From the NCBI GenBank assembly GCA_000996275.1, contig LCEG01000001.1:1-64000 (forward strand): DNA of 64,000 bases, written 5' to 3'. The notes under the pieces were generated by a model that was given only the letters and a program-made list of their open reading frames with translations, made no database searches and was not told the origin of the DNA. Both the position numbers and the translations under genes were made by a program. Positions 24,935 to 33,347 of this stretch are shown piece after piece. The stretch is from a candidate division TM6 bacterium GW2011_GWE2_42_60. Lineage in GTDB: Bacteria > Babelota > Babeliae > Babelales > Babelaceae. Numbering within the stretch: the first letter of the stretch is position 1; each line of letters begins with the position of its first letter.

Positions 24935-25082
24935 TTCAGGTGGATCTGTTCATACTGCAGACTTTCGTCCATGGAGATTGGTTACATACTTGGCTTTTTA
25001 CAATCAAGAAAAAGCTTTAGCTTTTGAAAAATATTTGAAAGTTGGGTCTGGCCATGCCTTTGCAAAAAAACACTTTTGGTAA
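24849..25082 (+). CDS. Single-domain GIY-YIG endonuclease-like protein
   Basis: The 77-residue product is a stand-alone GIY-YIG domain: TYIGYTTNLKQRLETHNSGG contains the YIG and the following Arg/His, and WRLVTYLAFYNQEKALAFEK carries the conserved Glu of this family. It ends in the usual Lys/Arg-rich, aromatic tail. The ATG at 24849 is chosen because it fits the usual position of the first strand, although that strand is a few residues shorter than usual. Small proteins like this are often linked with mobile DNA or DNA processing; the substrate is unknown. It lies directly downstream of tRNA-Glu inside a framed, duplicated unit. Confidence 0.75.
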   Translation: MLFVQSSANPSKTYIGYTTNLKQRLETHNSGGSVHTADFRPWRLVTYLAFYNQEKALAFEKYLKVGSGHAFAKKHFW

Positions 25083-25089
25083 ATCAAAA

Positions 25090-25251
25090 TACTTCGCTAA
25101 AGCTACGTATGGCAGGCCATTTTTTTTAAATGATGGTTTTTTAAGAACAATAAATATTGATAACGAGAAAGCGAAGTATGCTCTTCGCTAATCCGTCTAA
25201 AACTTATATTGGGTATACAACCAACTTAAAACAACGCCTTGAAACACATAA
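25090..25251 (+). repeat. Direct repeat copy B: partial duplication of the GIY-YIG unit
   Basis: 162 bases repeat the leader and the first part of the GIY-YIG gene with no substitutions seen by eye, only a 12-base deletion. It begins 7 bases after the intact gene's stop codon. Identity this high means the duplication is recent or is being kept uniform. Confidence 0.9.
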
Positions 25252-25282
25252 AATACCTGTTGCAGCCACGACTTATTGCTGA
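25178..25282 (+). pseudogene. Truncated GIY-YIG gene copy
   Basis: Copy B keeps the ATG, loses four codons in frame, and continues through the YIG motif to the point equivalent to residue 24-28 of the intact copy. It then runs into unrelated sequence and stops after 34 residues. The catalytic Glu region is missing, so it cannot be an active nuclease. Its end overlaps the 3' end of the opposite-strand gene at 25273. Confidence 0.8.
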
Positions 25283-26070
25283 CGATAAATAGTTCCGCCT
25301 GTTACGTGATCTATTACCACACTGTTTCCCTTGATGATCACGCGGCCATCCTCAGATTCGAACGTAATGTTTTTAATAACACTCGCTCCTTCTACTACAA
25401 TCGTAAGCTCATCTTTATAGGGGAATAGCCTGCAAAATGCGCTTCCAACCCAGCCCGTGACGCCATGGGAGTGATGGGGACTGCGTCGAATTTTTAGCGT
25501 TTCGATCGAAACATTTCTTAATGTGCTTTCATCTCCAGTCACATCAAGTGATCTCATAGATGAATTTGAAATAGTAAGTGCTCCAATAACTCGCAAGCAA
25601 GCTTTTATAGAACTCTTGTCAATCGTAGTGCGACCCATGATATCAAGGTCTTGTGCTGAAATTTGTTCTGCATTAAATGTACCATTTACTACAATAAGAC
25701 CCTTTACTTGGGATCCGTTTAACACAAGGCTACCGGTAACATCTAGGTCTTTTTTAAGAGTAGAATTTGTTATGGTTGTAGAGCCTGTTGCTGTGATAGA
25801 ATCGGTTACTACGGAATCTTCAATGGAGCATTTGCCTCCCGCTTTAACTGAGCCGTCTATAATTGATTTTTCAATCACTACTGATCCTACGGTCCAGATA
25901 GATTCAGAATACGTTGTGTTTTTAATTACGGTCTTTCCAAGCGTATTAATAGATGCATACGTGGGGGTGTTCCAGTCTTCATTTAAGGGGCATGAAAGGG
26001 CTTTGCTACTGCACAGTAGGATGTTGAAACAGATAATAGTACGACTGGCAAGAGTTAAATAGATGTTCAT
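25273..26070 (-). CDS. Exported beta-solenoid (polymer-forming/bactofilin-like) protein
   Basis: The 265-residue protein has a signal peptide (about residues 1-27) and then short repeating strands of the type V-x-I-x-x-S-x-I-x-G-x-V-x-A-x-G, each about 18-20 residues, over about residues 40-195 and again near the end. This is the pattern of a right-handed beta-solenoid, as in bactofilins and related polymer-forming proteins. No enzyme motif is seen. An envelope-structural or surface role is plausible. Transcribed alone; the 226-base region before it (26071-26296, shared with the next gene) shows no distinct element to me. Confidence 0.7.
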   Translation of the reverse strand: MNIYLTLASRTIICFNILLCSSKALSCPLNEDWNTPTYASINTLGKTVIKNTTYSESIWTVGSVVIEKSIIDGSVKAGGKCSIEDSVVTDSITATGSTTITNSTLKKDLDVTGSLVLNGSQVKGLIVVNGTFNAEQISAQDLDIMGRTTIDKSSIKACLRVIGALTISNSSMRSLDVTGDESTLRNVSIETLKIRRSPHHSHGVTGWVGSAFCRLFPYKDELTIVVEGASVIKNITFESEDGRVIIKGNSVVIDHVTGGTIYRQQ

Positions 26071-26296
26071 AGAGGCTCTCTGGATAATAAAAATGCGGTT
26101 TTGTTTAACCTACACAAGCTCGTACGCTAATGCAATACGGGCGTTAGTTTTATCTGTTTAATCCATGACTGCCTAAGCCTAAAATTTTATGAGCACGGAG
26201 TCTTTTTTTAATTAATTGAAGAAGGGGCATAGTGGTGGTAGTATTTCCTCTGTTTAAAGTGGAATCTTTCTGTTCTTATGATTAAGGGTATGGGTA

Positions 26297-29200
26297 ATGA
26301 AGCAGTATCTAAAACGATCTTTCCTAGGAATTTTTCTGGGGCTAATGTGTTGTGGTTTCCAGGATTTAATGCCGATAGGATTTGCTTTTAGCAAAGGTTT
26401 TGATCGGTTGTTAAATAAAGGTTTTGATTACCCAAACCCGCTGCTTGGGATGGGTTTTTTGAATCGTCAGGACCTTCTGTTCAACCTTATTGTATTGGGA
26501 AAAGGGGAGGGTGATTTTATAAAGAAAACAGCCTCTGGGCATCCATTGGTTTCGCTTGCTAAGATTCTTTTTTTTCGTCCACCAACACAAAATATTCATG
26601 TTGCTTTTAAAGCTGCAGGATGGGTTGCCAAGACATTTACGTGTGAAGAGTTGGGGTGGTTGTGCGCACTGCTTGCACAATCGGAGTCGGTTGATGAAGA
26701 GGAGTTGCATTCTGCCATCGAAGCTTTTGGTGCACGAGGAAAGAATTTTAGTGAACTAAGCACGAAATATGAGGATGCAAATAAAAAGAAAAACAAAAAC
26801 TTAAAAATGCTTGCAAATCTGAAGAAACAGCTTGAAGAGGTTGATTTAACTCCCCTTGAGAAAACATGGTTTGATTTTGTAGTGGGTGTGCGGGCCCATG
26901 CCAAGGATTTTTCCTATGATAGATTTGCCTATGTGATGAAGCTTTTAGTTACGGCTTCACAACAGGCAAGAGATAATCAAAATAAGGTACAGATTTACGA
27001 TGTTAATATTCCTTTTTATTTACTAAGTGCAGTGGCAGTGGCGAAAGCGCAAAGCAAATTGGATCTCTTGTCTTTTGTAGAGGGTTTTGCAAAGCACTTT
27101 GACAGCGTTTTGGCAACGGTATTATCCCCACAGGGGCTTGCAGTTGTGAACAATGTGAAAGATGCACGGCAAGTGTTCTTGAGTGAAAAATACAGCAAAG
27201 ATGACAATGACGCATTATATGGTAAAACTTTCATTAATCCTACCGACGCAGATCTGCTTTATGGCATTTTAAACATGCGTGAAAAGCCGCGCACGGTAAC
27301 TTTCGAAGGGGGAGGCGATTGTACTGAGGCTGGGGTTCTCTATCTTGCGGATACCTATCTTTTTAATTCCGATCTTGAGGCTTACGATTTTTCGATATTG
27401 TCTCCCTCAATCAAGGATAAGCAGGAGGTTAAAGATTTTGCTAAGAAGTTTATTGATGGACTCAATAACTCTGATGGGCGTGAGTGGTGGTATTATCAGT
27501 TTTCTGATAAGGCGCATCAGAAAAATAAATCTAATTTTGTGTATGTTCAAACAGATAAACAGTGTGAATTGAACGCGCTCCCAGAGAATATTTATAAAGC
27601 GTTAGCGTTATTTTTTGGTGTCACTGCAACAAACTTTAAAGAGCTTGGGGAAAAGTTGTCGCATGGGGATTTGACGGTAAGATTTGAGGTTACTGAACAA
27701 GACCCTCAACATACTGATATACGCATGACCGTGGAAACAAAGGATAAAAAGGTTGCACGGAACGCTACATTAAAAATTAACCACGGTGTACATACAGAAG
27801 TTGTGGGCGGAGTCTCTACAAAAGTTTCTCCCTCCGTTTTCTTGGATCAATATAATAAGAAGGTGTCGGAGTGGCCCTTTTCGCTGTTCGTTGCATGGGG
27901 TAATTCGTGGACAAAAAATGATATCAGGTCCCTCCTGATGCAGGCCCTTGATGGCAGTGATGGATTTTCTGAGTTGTGTTATCTGTATGGAAGTTCTGAT
28001 GCTCTTGCTGCGCAAAAAGATTTTGAAGAACTTATTAAACTAGAGGCTATTAAACCCCATGATGTTCTTTTAAGAGGGGAGATTTGGCATATAATTGCAC
28101 AGAATCCGCACAAGGTGCCTCTTAAGAATTATGTAGAGTTGGTGCCAGCATCTAGGCTTATTCGGGATATTGGGGACGAAGATTTGCCTGTTTTGATCAA
28201 AAACATGGGGGGCGAATGGGCGAAAAAGAATGCGTATGATCTGGTTTTAGTAAGTGCAGACAAACTACACAATGAGTGGAATACGCAGTATTTTACTAAC
28301 TTAAATAACGCCTTGATTCAAGTAAACTTGTCGTATGCAGAGGTCTATAATGTGGCTTTGGATGAGACTCTTAAAAAGGTGGCTTCATCTGAGAAATATG
28401 AGCAAGAATGGGCGGAACGTTGTTTTGATTGGCTTGTAACCATTAATGAACTTATTGAGAAGGGGGTATATACTGGTGTTGATACCACCAAATTAATGAA
28501 TCCTCTTGTACAGTTAATCGACGCATGGAAAAATAAGAAGGTTTCTCCAGAAGAGTGCAAACGTCTTTTTGACGAGATTTTTGGGCCCGGCTTTTTAAAG
28601 AAGAATACAGAACTGTTGCTTCATTCGGTTGGCGAAGTCTATTTGATTGATTTGCTTGCAAGTGCAAAACAGCAGGGGCTTGATGTTTCTTCTGTGCTTC
28701 CTGTGGTGCTTGATATAACATTTATTACCGTATCAGAAGGGGAAAAGCGACAGGACAATAAAGACGCTCTTGAGGAATTTATAAGATTATTTCCGGAAGC
28801 GGTTGGCGTTAAGGCGCGACAGGAGATGATTAACAAATCTCCGGACATGCTACCGATTATTGTTAAGCTCGAAAAAAAGATGACAACTGCCGATGAGAGT
28901 ATTCTGCTTGTTGCATTGGATGCACTGTTAAGTGAAAAAAATATTGAGGTTGCACGTGCATTGAGTAATGCGTTTAGAAAAATTGCTTCAGTGTTATTGG
29001 TTAAGGATACCATTGCGGATAAGAAAACCTTTGTGGATCTCTTGGGAGAAAAGCAGAATGCTATTGAGAGCCTTGATCTTGACGTGCGGGCTAATTTGGC
29101 AAAAGCTCTTATGCAAGCGGTCCTATATATATGTTGGCCAGATGCGCCAAATGGCGTATTAGATGGTAGTCAAAAGGATGCGTTAGGCAGGTCTATTGTC

Positions 29201-29707
29201 GATGTAGTCATGCAAAAATGTCCGTGGGTGTTGACGGATGAGGTTAAGGAAAAACTATTTGCGGCTGGTCCAAGCGATTTTGTTGAATACGGTATTTTCT
29301 TTGATGAGTTGCTGCGCCAAGCCAGGGGATGGACGTTTGGGACAAACAAGTCTCATCATGCATTTTATGTGATTGTAAAAAGCATTTTCGATTTTGGTAC
29401 AAGGTTAAAAAATGCTTCTGAAAACAAAGATACTACGACCTTAAAAAAACTTGACGTCCGAGGTGGGGGAGCAGGATGGGCTGGTTCGGCCAAAGGTTCA
29501 CTTAAAGATTTTCTTGAGTTGGTTAAAGACGTTAAGATTGATTCAGATAAAGATGCTAAAGAAATAGTTGAGGATTTTGCACAAGCATTTGGTGGCAAAA
29601 AAATGGCAGTAACAGTGAGAAAACCTCTCAGTGATACCTATTACGATTTGTGGGAGTTCTTGATCGACCTGATTGAGCTGATGGAGGATTTTGGTATCGA
29701 GAAATAA
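26297..29707 (+). CDS. Very large exported helical protein of unknown function
   Basis: 1136 residues with an N-terminal signal peptide (about 1-30, core FLGIFLGLMCCGFQDLMPIG). The rest is mostly helical with many Lys/Glu/Asp. A conspicuous segment near residue 335, TVTFEGGGDCTEAGVLYLAD, contains a Gly-Gly-Asp-Cys-x-Glu motif in an otherwise hydrophobic context and could be a Cys-centred active site or a metal site. The second half has repeated helix-turn-helix segments like an alpha-solenoid. A Gly-rich patch, VRGGGAGWAGSAKGS, lies near residue 1055. I recognise no family. The convergent NUDIX gene ends 7 bases after this stop. Confidence 0.7.
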   Translation: MKQYLKRSFLGIFLGLMCCGFQDLMPIGFAFSKGFDRLLNKGFDYPNPLLGMGFLNRQDLLFNLIVLGKGEGDFIKKTASGHPLVSLAKILFFRPPTQNIHVAFKAAGWVAKTFTCEELGWLCALLAQSESVDEEELHSAIEAFGARGKNFSELSTKYEDANKKKNKNLKMLANLKKQLEEVDLTPLEKTWFDFVVGVRAHAKDFSYDRFAYVMKLLVTASQQARDNQNKVQIYDVNIPFYLLSAVAVAKAQSKLDLLSFVEGFAKHFDSVLATVLSPQGLAVVNNVKDARQVFLSEKYSKDDNDALYGKTFINPTDADLLYGILNMREKPRTVTFEGGGDCTEAGVLYLADTYLFNSDLEAYDFSILSPSIKDKQEVKDFAKKFIDGLNNSDGREWWYYQFSDKAHQKNKSNFVYVQTDKQCELNALPENIYKALALFFGVTATNFKELGEKLSHGDLTVRFEVTEQDPQHTDIRMTVETKDKKVARNATLKINHGVHTEVVGGVSTKVSPSVFLDQYNKKVSEWPFSLFVAWGNSWTKNDIRSLLMQALDGSDGFSELCYLYGSSDALAAQKDFEELIKLEAIKPHDVLLRGEIWHIIAQNPHKVPLKNYVELVPASRLIRDIGDEDLPVLIKNMGGEWAKKNAYDLVLVSADKLHNEWNTQYFTNLNNALIQVNLSYAEVYNVALDETLKKVASSEKYEQEWAERCFDWLVTINELIEKGVYTGVDTTKLMNPLVQLIDAWKNKKVSPEECKRLFDEIFGPGFLKKNTELLLHSVGEVYLIDLLASAKQQGLDVSSVLPVVLDITFITVSEGEKRQDNKDALEEFIRLFPEAVGVKARQEMINKSPDMLPIIVKLEKKMTTADESILLVALDALLSEKNIEVARALSNAFRKIASVLLVKDTIADKKTFVDLLGEKQNAIESLDLDVRANLAKALMQAVLYICWPDAPNGVLDGSQKDALGRSIVDVVMQKCPWVLTDEVKEKLFAAGPSDFVEYGIFFDELLRQARGWTFGTNKSHHAFYVIVKSIFDFGTRLKNASENKDTTTLKKLDVRGGGAGWAGSAKGSLKDFLELVKDVKIDSDKDAKEIVEDFAQAFGGKKMAVTVRKPLSDTYYDLWEFLIDLIELMEDFGIEK

Positions 29708-29714
29708 CACGGGT

Positions 29715-30131
29715 TCAGATTGCTTTTATAAACCATCGATTGTGCACAAACTCTAGATCCGCATCAAGCATTTGATCCAGGGGCAGGGCGTTAAGATCAA
29801 ACCACTTAGCACACTGCTTTGCGGGGTCGATAGGGCCGTTGCAACTAATTTCGTAATAAATGTAAAATGAGCAGATGTCCGGGAAGCTACTGTGCGTATA
29901 CAGCTTTTGTGAGAAAAAAATAAGCTTTTCAACCGTAACGAGTGCGCCAATTTCTTCTTGGCACTCTCGTACCAATGAATCTTCAAGGCTCTCATTGGGC
30001 TCTATTCCTCCGCCGGGAAAGTTGTAGACCAACCTATCTCCTGATTGTGTTTTGACCATCAGGATGCTGTTGTCTTTGATTAACACACCATATACCCCAA
30101 TGCGGCAGTTTTTGTCTGGTAGGATATGCAT
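29715..30131 (-). CDS. NUDIX hydrolase
   Basis: NUDIX enzymes hydrolyse nucleoside diphosphates linked to another moiety. The 138-residue protein carries the full box G-x5-E-x7-REUxEExGU as GGIEPNESLEDSLVRECQEE followed by IG. The remaining fold is standard in length. The substrate cannot be told. It is a single gene, convergent with the 1136-residue exported protein, and has the dispersed repeat just upstream. Confidence 0.88.
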   Translation of the reverse strand: MHILPDKNCRIGVYGVLIKDNSILMVKTQSGDRLVYNFPGGGIEPNESLEDSLVRECQEEIGALVTVEKLIFFSQKLYTHSSFPDICSFYIYYEISCNGPIDPAKQCAKWFDLNALPLDQMLDADLEFVHNRWFIKAI

Positions 30132-30226
30132 AAAAAGCCTCTTTTATATAATGGATAGAATATTGCAAAAAGCGCTCTAGTAAGCTCGCCTTGCGACATT
30201 TTATTTTCGACACTTGCAAGACTTCT

Positions 30227-30277
30227 TACGCTCTTACCCGTTCGATACAACCCTGCGGGTCACTCAGGGTGAGCGGA
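30227..30277. repeat. Single copy of the dispersed palindromic repeat
   Basis: TTACGCTCTTACCCGTTCGA followed by TACAACCCTGCGGGTCACTC and AGGGTGAGCGG matches unit 3 of the cluster near 1.8 kb (CTTCGATACAACCC ... GGGATGAGCGG). It lies between two minus-strand genes. Confidence 0.7.
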
Positions 30278-30287
30278 CTTAATGCAT

Positions 30288-31469
30288 TTACCTTCTAGAC
30301 CGTAATTTTTCACCTTTCAATAACTGTACCAGGTTTTTTACATCAACAAAGGTTATTGATAAGTCACCAAATTTTCTGGTAAATGGAGAGTCTATGTTAA
30401 AAGCAACAACGTAGTTTTCTCCGTTGGCATAATGGTTACGAAAAGCACCAAAATTTTTTGCAATTGATTTTGGTGTTTGGGTATCTGATAGTATGGAAAA
30501 CTTGCATTCAATGGCATGTACGGCATTGTCATTGCCACCAATAACAAAGTCAATCTCAGAGCCTGATTTATCGCGCCAATAATTGATTGAACGGGTTTGC
30601 AAATGAGCATGTAATTGATTAAGTACGCAGTGCTCCCACATAAAACCAAGATCATCTTCGCGTAATATAGTCCGGCCTTTGACGTGATTGATAATCCCTG
30701 TGTCAAATCCATACACTTTGGGCGCTTTAACGATTTCACTTGGTTTATGCGATGAATATGGTCGAATAACGTGAACGACAAATGTCTCTTCGAGAACATC
30801 GAGGTAGTTGTCGATGGTGCTTCTGTTTACCTCACATAGTAAGGCATAATGTGTTGCTTCGAATAATCCGCTGCTATTTGCTAGTAATAGTTCTGCAAAT
30901 TTTTGGAAAGCATTTCGTTTCCCAATACTAAAAATGTCTTGTATATCCTTAGCCCAATAAGCATCAATCCATTCTTGAAAAAACTTTTGAGGGATAGTTG
31001 TTTCGGCAAAAAATGATGGTAATCCGCCAAACAAAAAGCGATGACGTATGTCATTGTTTTTAAACAGAGCCATTTCTTCGATAAGGAGAGGGGTAAGCCA
31101 TAATTCTGACTTGCGGCCGGTGAGTGTGTCCCTAAATTTTTTACTTACTCCTAGTGTTGAAGAGCCGGTTGCAATGATGTGAACGTCGCGGTAATGGTCT
31201 GCGGCAATTTTTAAAAGTTCTGAGGGATTATCAAGTCGATGAATTTCATCAAGTACAATTTTTTTACCACGCTTGCTTTCTAGGAATGCTTCTGGGTCCT
31301 GTAATTGCAATCGAATGCTCGGCAATTCGCAGTCAAAGTATTCTATATTGGAAAGACTTTGGCACAAACTTGTTTTTCCAACACGTCGTACACCCATTAA
31401 CCAAATAACTGTGCGTTTTTCCCAGGCATTATTAAGGAGTTGTTCCCAAAATGGACGGCTAATAATCAT
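30288..31469 (-). CDS. AAA family ATPase with DUF4143 domain
   Basis: The 393-residue protein has the AAA_14 plus DUF4143 architecture. Walker A is GVRRVGKTS (about residues 26-34), Walker B is KIVLDEIHRL, and a sensor-like IIATGSSTLG follows, then the LTGR motif common in this family. The C-terminal DUF4143 region contains a nuclease-like core E-x-D-F-V-I-G ... ECK (SEIDFVIGG and HAIECKFS). Members are widespread and often horizontally moved; their function is not established. A cluster of inverted repeats lies at 31501-31570 before the gene, which may be its operator. Confidence 0.88.
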   Translation of the reverse strand: MIISRPFWEQLLNNAWEKRTVIWLMGVRRVGKTSLCQSLSNIEYFDCELPSIRLQLQDPEAFLESKRGKKIVLDEIHRLDNPSELLKIAADHYRDVHIIATGSSTLGVSKKFRDTLTGRKSELWLTPLLIEEMALFKNNDIRHRFLFGGLPSFFAETTIPQKFFQEWIDAYWAKDIQDIFSIGKRNAFQKFAELLLANSSGLFEATHYALLCEVNRSTIDNYLDVLEETFVVHVIRPYSSHKPSEIVKAPKVYGFDTGIINHVKGRTILREDDLGFMWEHCVLNQLHAHLQTRSINYWRDKSGSEIDFVIGGNDNAVHAIECKFSILSDTQTPKSIAKNFGAFRNHYANGENYVVAFNIDSPFTRKFGDLSITFVDVKNLVQLLKGEKLRSRR

Positions 31470-31500
31470 GCCAAATCCTTCCCTTGAAGATAGGTTTTTT

Positions 31501-31570
31501 AACCAAGTGCTAGTTTAATATAGCATTTGGTTAAACTAAATGCTAGTTTTGGTATGCATTTAGTTTAATT
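31501..31570. promoter_or_regulatory. Overlapping inverted repeats upstream of the AAA/DUF4143 gene
   Basis: AACCAAGTGCTA (31501-31512) pairs with TAGCATTTGGTT (31521-31532) with one mismatch. The latter also pairs with AAACTAAATGCTA (31533-31545). A further GCATTTAGTTTAA occurs at 31556-31568. So a unit GCATTTrGTTTAA or its complement occurs four times within 70 bases, starting 32 bases before the ATPase start. This looks like a multi-site operator. The remaining gene-free part, 31571-31769, shows nothing I can support beyond a short palindrome, CAACTATTTAGTTG. Confidence 0.5.
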
Positions 31571-31769
31571 ATTTAAAGAATAATGTCCCTTTGATTATTG
31601 CAGGAATCATGCTCATTGGTTGGCAGTTTTTTGCCGATAAAAAAGCATTCTCAAGCTCACTGAGCATATGTTTTTAAACAAAAGGCAATAGAAAAAGAAC
31701 TGGATATTTATGAATGAGAGTAAAAAACCAACTATTTAGTTGCTGAAGGATAGAGTTTACCCTCTCAAT

Positions 31770-33341
31770 CTAGATGGGATCTTTCAAAATGTTTTTTAAG
31801 ATTGATTTTTTTACAGATTCTAGAGCTATTTTTCTTGATAAAGAGACTGGAGAAGATGCTGCTCGCTCCCAGATTTGAACTGATCCGTTTGTAAGTGTGG
31901 CGGCTATGTAATGCCCGTCTTCGCTAAACGATAGGTAATTGACTGGATTGCTATGTTTTAGTGTACAAAGCTTAGTCCCTGCAAGATTAACGAGCGCTAT
32001 ATTTTTGCTGTTTTGGGATGGGTCTGCTACAAGGCCTAGATAGTTGCCGTTATGACCAAAAAATGCATGTGCGAGAGGTGTTTTACTCGTAAAATCCTCA
32101 ATCTTCTTTCCTGTCTTCCAGTCCCATATACATACCTGGTTGGGAGATGTGGTTGCTATCAAGGTGCTAACTGGACTCAGGTCAAGTCCTATGCATTTTT
32201 TGGCTTCAAATGAATGTTTTGGTGATTTGGGGTTGTTTATATCCCAGATGGTTATAGTCGATTTTTGGGTGTTATCAGGGGTTGAGGATATTGATCCGGT
32301 TATGAGGTATTTTTCGTCAGGGCTAAAGGCTAGGTAAGAAACGTTAGATTTACAGTCGAAATAGGTGTGAGCTCCATTTTTTATAGAGTATAAGAGTACG
32401 ATAGGGCCTATGGTGGCTGCCAAAAAGCTCAAATTGGGACTATAAACAGGAACAGATGCGTTCTGTGCGCGGGTTTGTTTAGCAATTACTTTTGAGTGAT
32501 TCAGCCCGGATTCAATCTCAAAGATATATAATTTAGCTTTTGTAGACATTGTTAGGAGGCATTTTTCTTTGCCCTTGAAGTTTGAAAGACTAAGAGGACT
32601 TTCCTCTAGGCCACACATAAAAACATGTTCTATTGTCCCTTTTAAACTATCCCAGATTAGGGCATAGCAATCATTGATACCGGTTGTTATTAAGCTATTG
32701 TAGGGGCCAAGGCAAGCATTTTTGAAACGATTTGTATCTTTTATCAGTCTAAGTTTTTTAAAGGGAGCTGTTGTTGTTTCGAGAAGGCCAAGCTGAGTGC
32801 CAAAGTCTTGGTACTTGCTATCTGTTTTTTGATAAAATTCATCTGAGCATTTTTGAATCAAAAGTTCTTGTACCATGTGCTCAAAGGTTGCAATGCCTTT
32901 GAGGGCCACTTCGCTTAATTTTCCCCATTCGCTGAATTTAATTACTTTGCGGCAGATAGGACATGCCTGACTCTGCGCGTTGCCAACTCGTCGCGTATTG
33001 CAGTCAATTTGTGCATGACAGTTTAGACATATCGCGTGATGGCAGTCTCTATTTTTGTTTTGATGAAGGGGGACACGAATACGGTTTCTGAGGTTAAATG
33101 CATGAAAGCATATGGGACATGTTTCATTTTTGTCCCATACGGTTTGTTGATTTTGTATGCGCTTGAAAGTTTTAAAAATTACTGGTAAACCCTGCTTCTC
33201 AAGCACTTCTTTATTTGAAATAGATGTTATGTTGTATTGTTTTTTTAGTGAGGCTATGTCCAAAGGCTGTTCCATGGATAAAGCAGTTATTGAGGTCAGC
33301 AAAAAAACAGACACTATGCCGTAAAAGATATTTTTTTTCAT
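31770..33341 (-). CDS. Exported RING-finger (RING-HC) plus WD40-repeat protein
   Basis: The 523-residue protein has a signal peptide (core FYGIVSVFLLTSITAL) and then a textbook RING-HC finger: C75-x2-C78-x21-C100-x-H102-x2-C105-x2-C108-x18-C127-x2-C130. Its second half carries at least four WD40-type blades, seen by LIWDSLKGT, TIWDINNPK, VCIWDWKTGK and VQIWERA, each preceded by the usual S-x-D-G/N and strand pattern. RING domains are E3 ubiquitin ligases in eukaryotes and WD40 propellers bind partners, so a host-directed ubiquitin-ligase-like effector is a reasonable inference. It starts 6 bases after the SPFH gene and is probably co-transcribed with it. Confidence 0.88.
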   Translation of the reverse strand: MKKNIFYGIVSVFLLTSITALSMEQPLDIASLKKQYNITSISNKEVLEKQGLPVIFKTFKRIQNQQTVWDKNETCPICFHAFNLRNRIRVPLHQNKNRDCHHAICLNCHAQIDCNTRRVGNAQSQACPICRKVIKFSEWGKLSEVALKGIATFEHMVQELLIQKCSDEFYQKTDSKYQDFGTQLGLLETTTAPFKKLRLIKDTNRFKNACLGPYNSLITTGINDCYALIWDSLKGTIEHVFMCGLEESPLSLSNFKGKEKCLLTMSTKAKLYIFEIESGLNHSKVIAKQTRAQNASVPVYSPNLSFLAATIGPIVLLYSIKNGAHTYFDCKSNVSYLAFSPDEKYLITGSISSTPDNTQKSTITIWDINNPKSPKHSFEAKKCIGLDLSPVSTLIATTSPNQVCIWDWKTGKKIEDFTSKTPLAHAFFGHNGNYLGLVADPSQNSKNIALVNLAGTKLCTLKHSNPVNYLSFSEDGHYIAATLTNGSVQIWERAASSPVSLSRKIALESVKKSILKNILKDPI

Positions 33342-33347
33342 GAGAGA

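Noticed and set aside
24761-25251. GIY-YIG unit as a group I or group II intron in tRNA-Glu
   Set aside because: The tRNA is complete before the unit begins and no intron core structure is visible; the unit lies after, not within, the tRNA.
25523-26062. 179-codon plus-strand frame opposite the beta-solenoid gene
   Set aside because: Its length comes from the repetitive codon pattern of the minus-strand gene; the minus-strand product has a signal peptide and solenoid repeats.
31600-31700. Possible short minus-strand peptide beginning MLSELENAFLSAKNCQP
   Set aside because: About 30 codons, no ribosome binding site and no similarity I can recognise; too weak to list as a gene.
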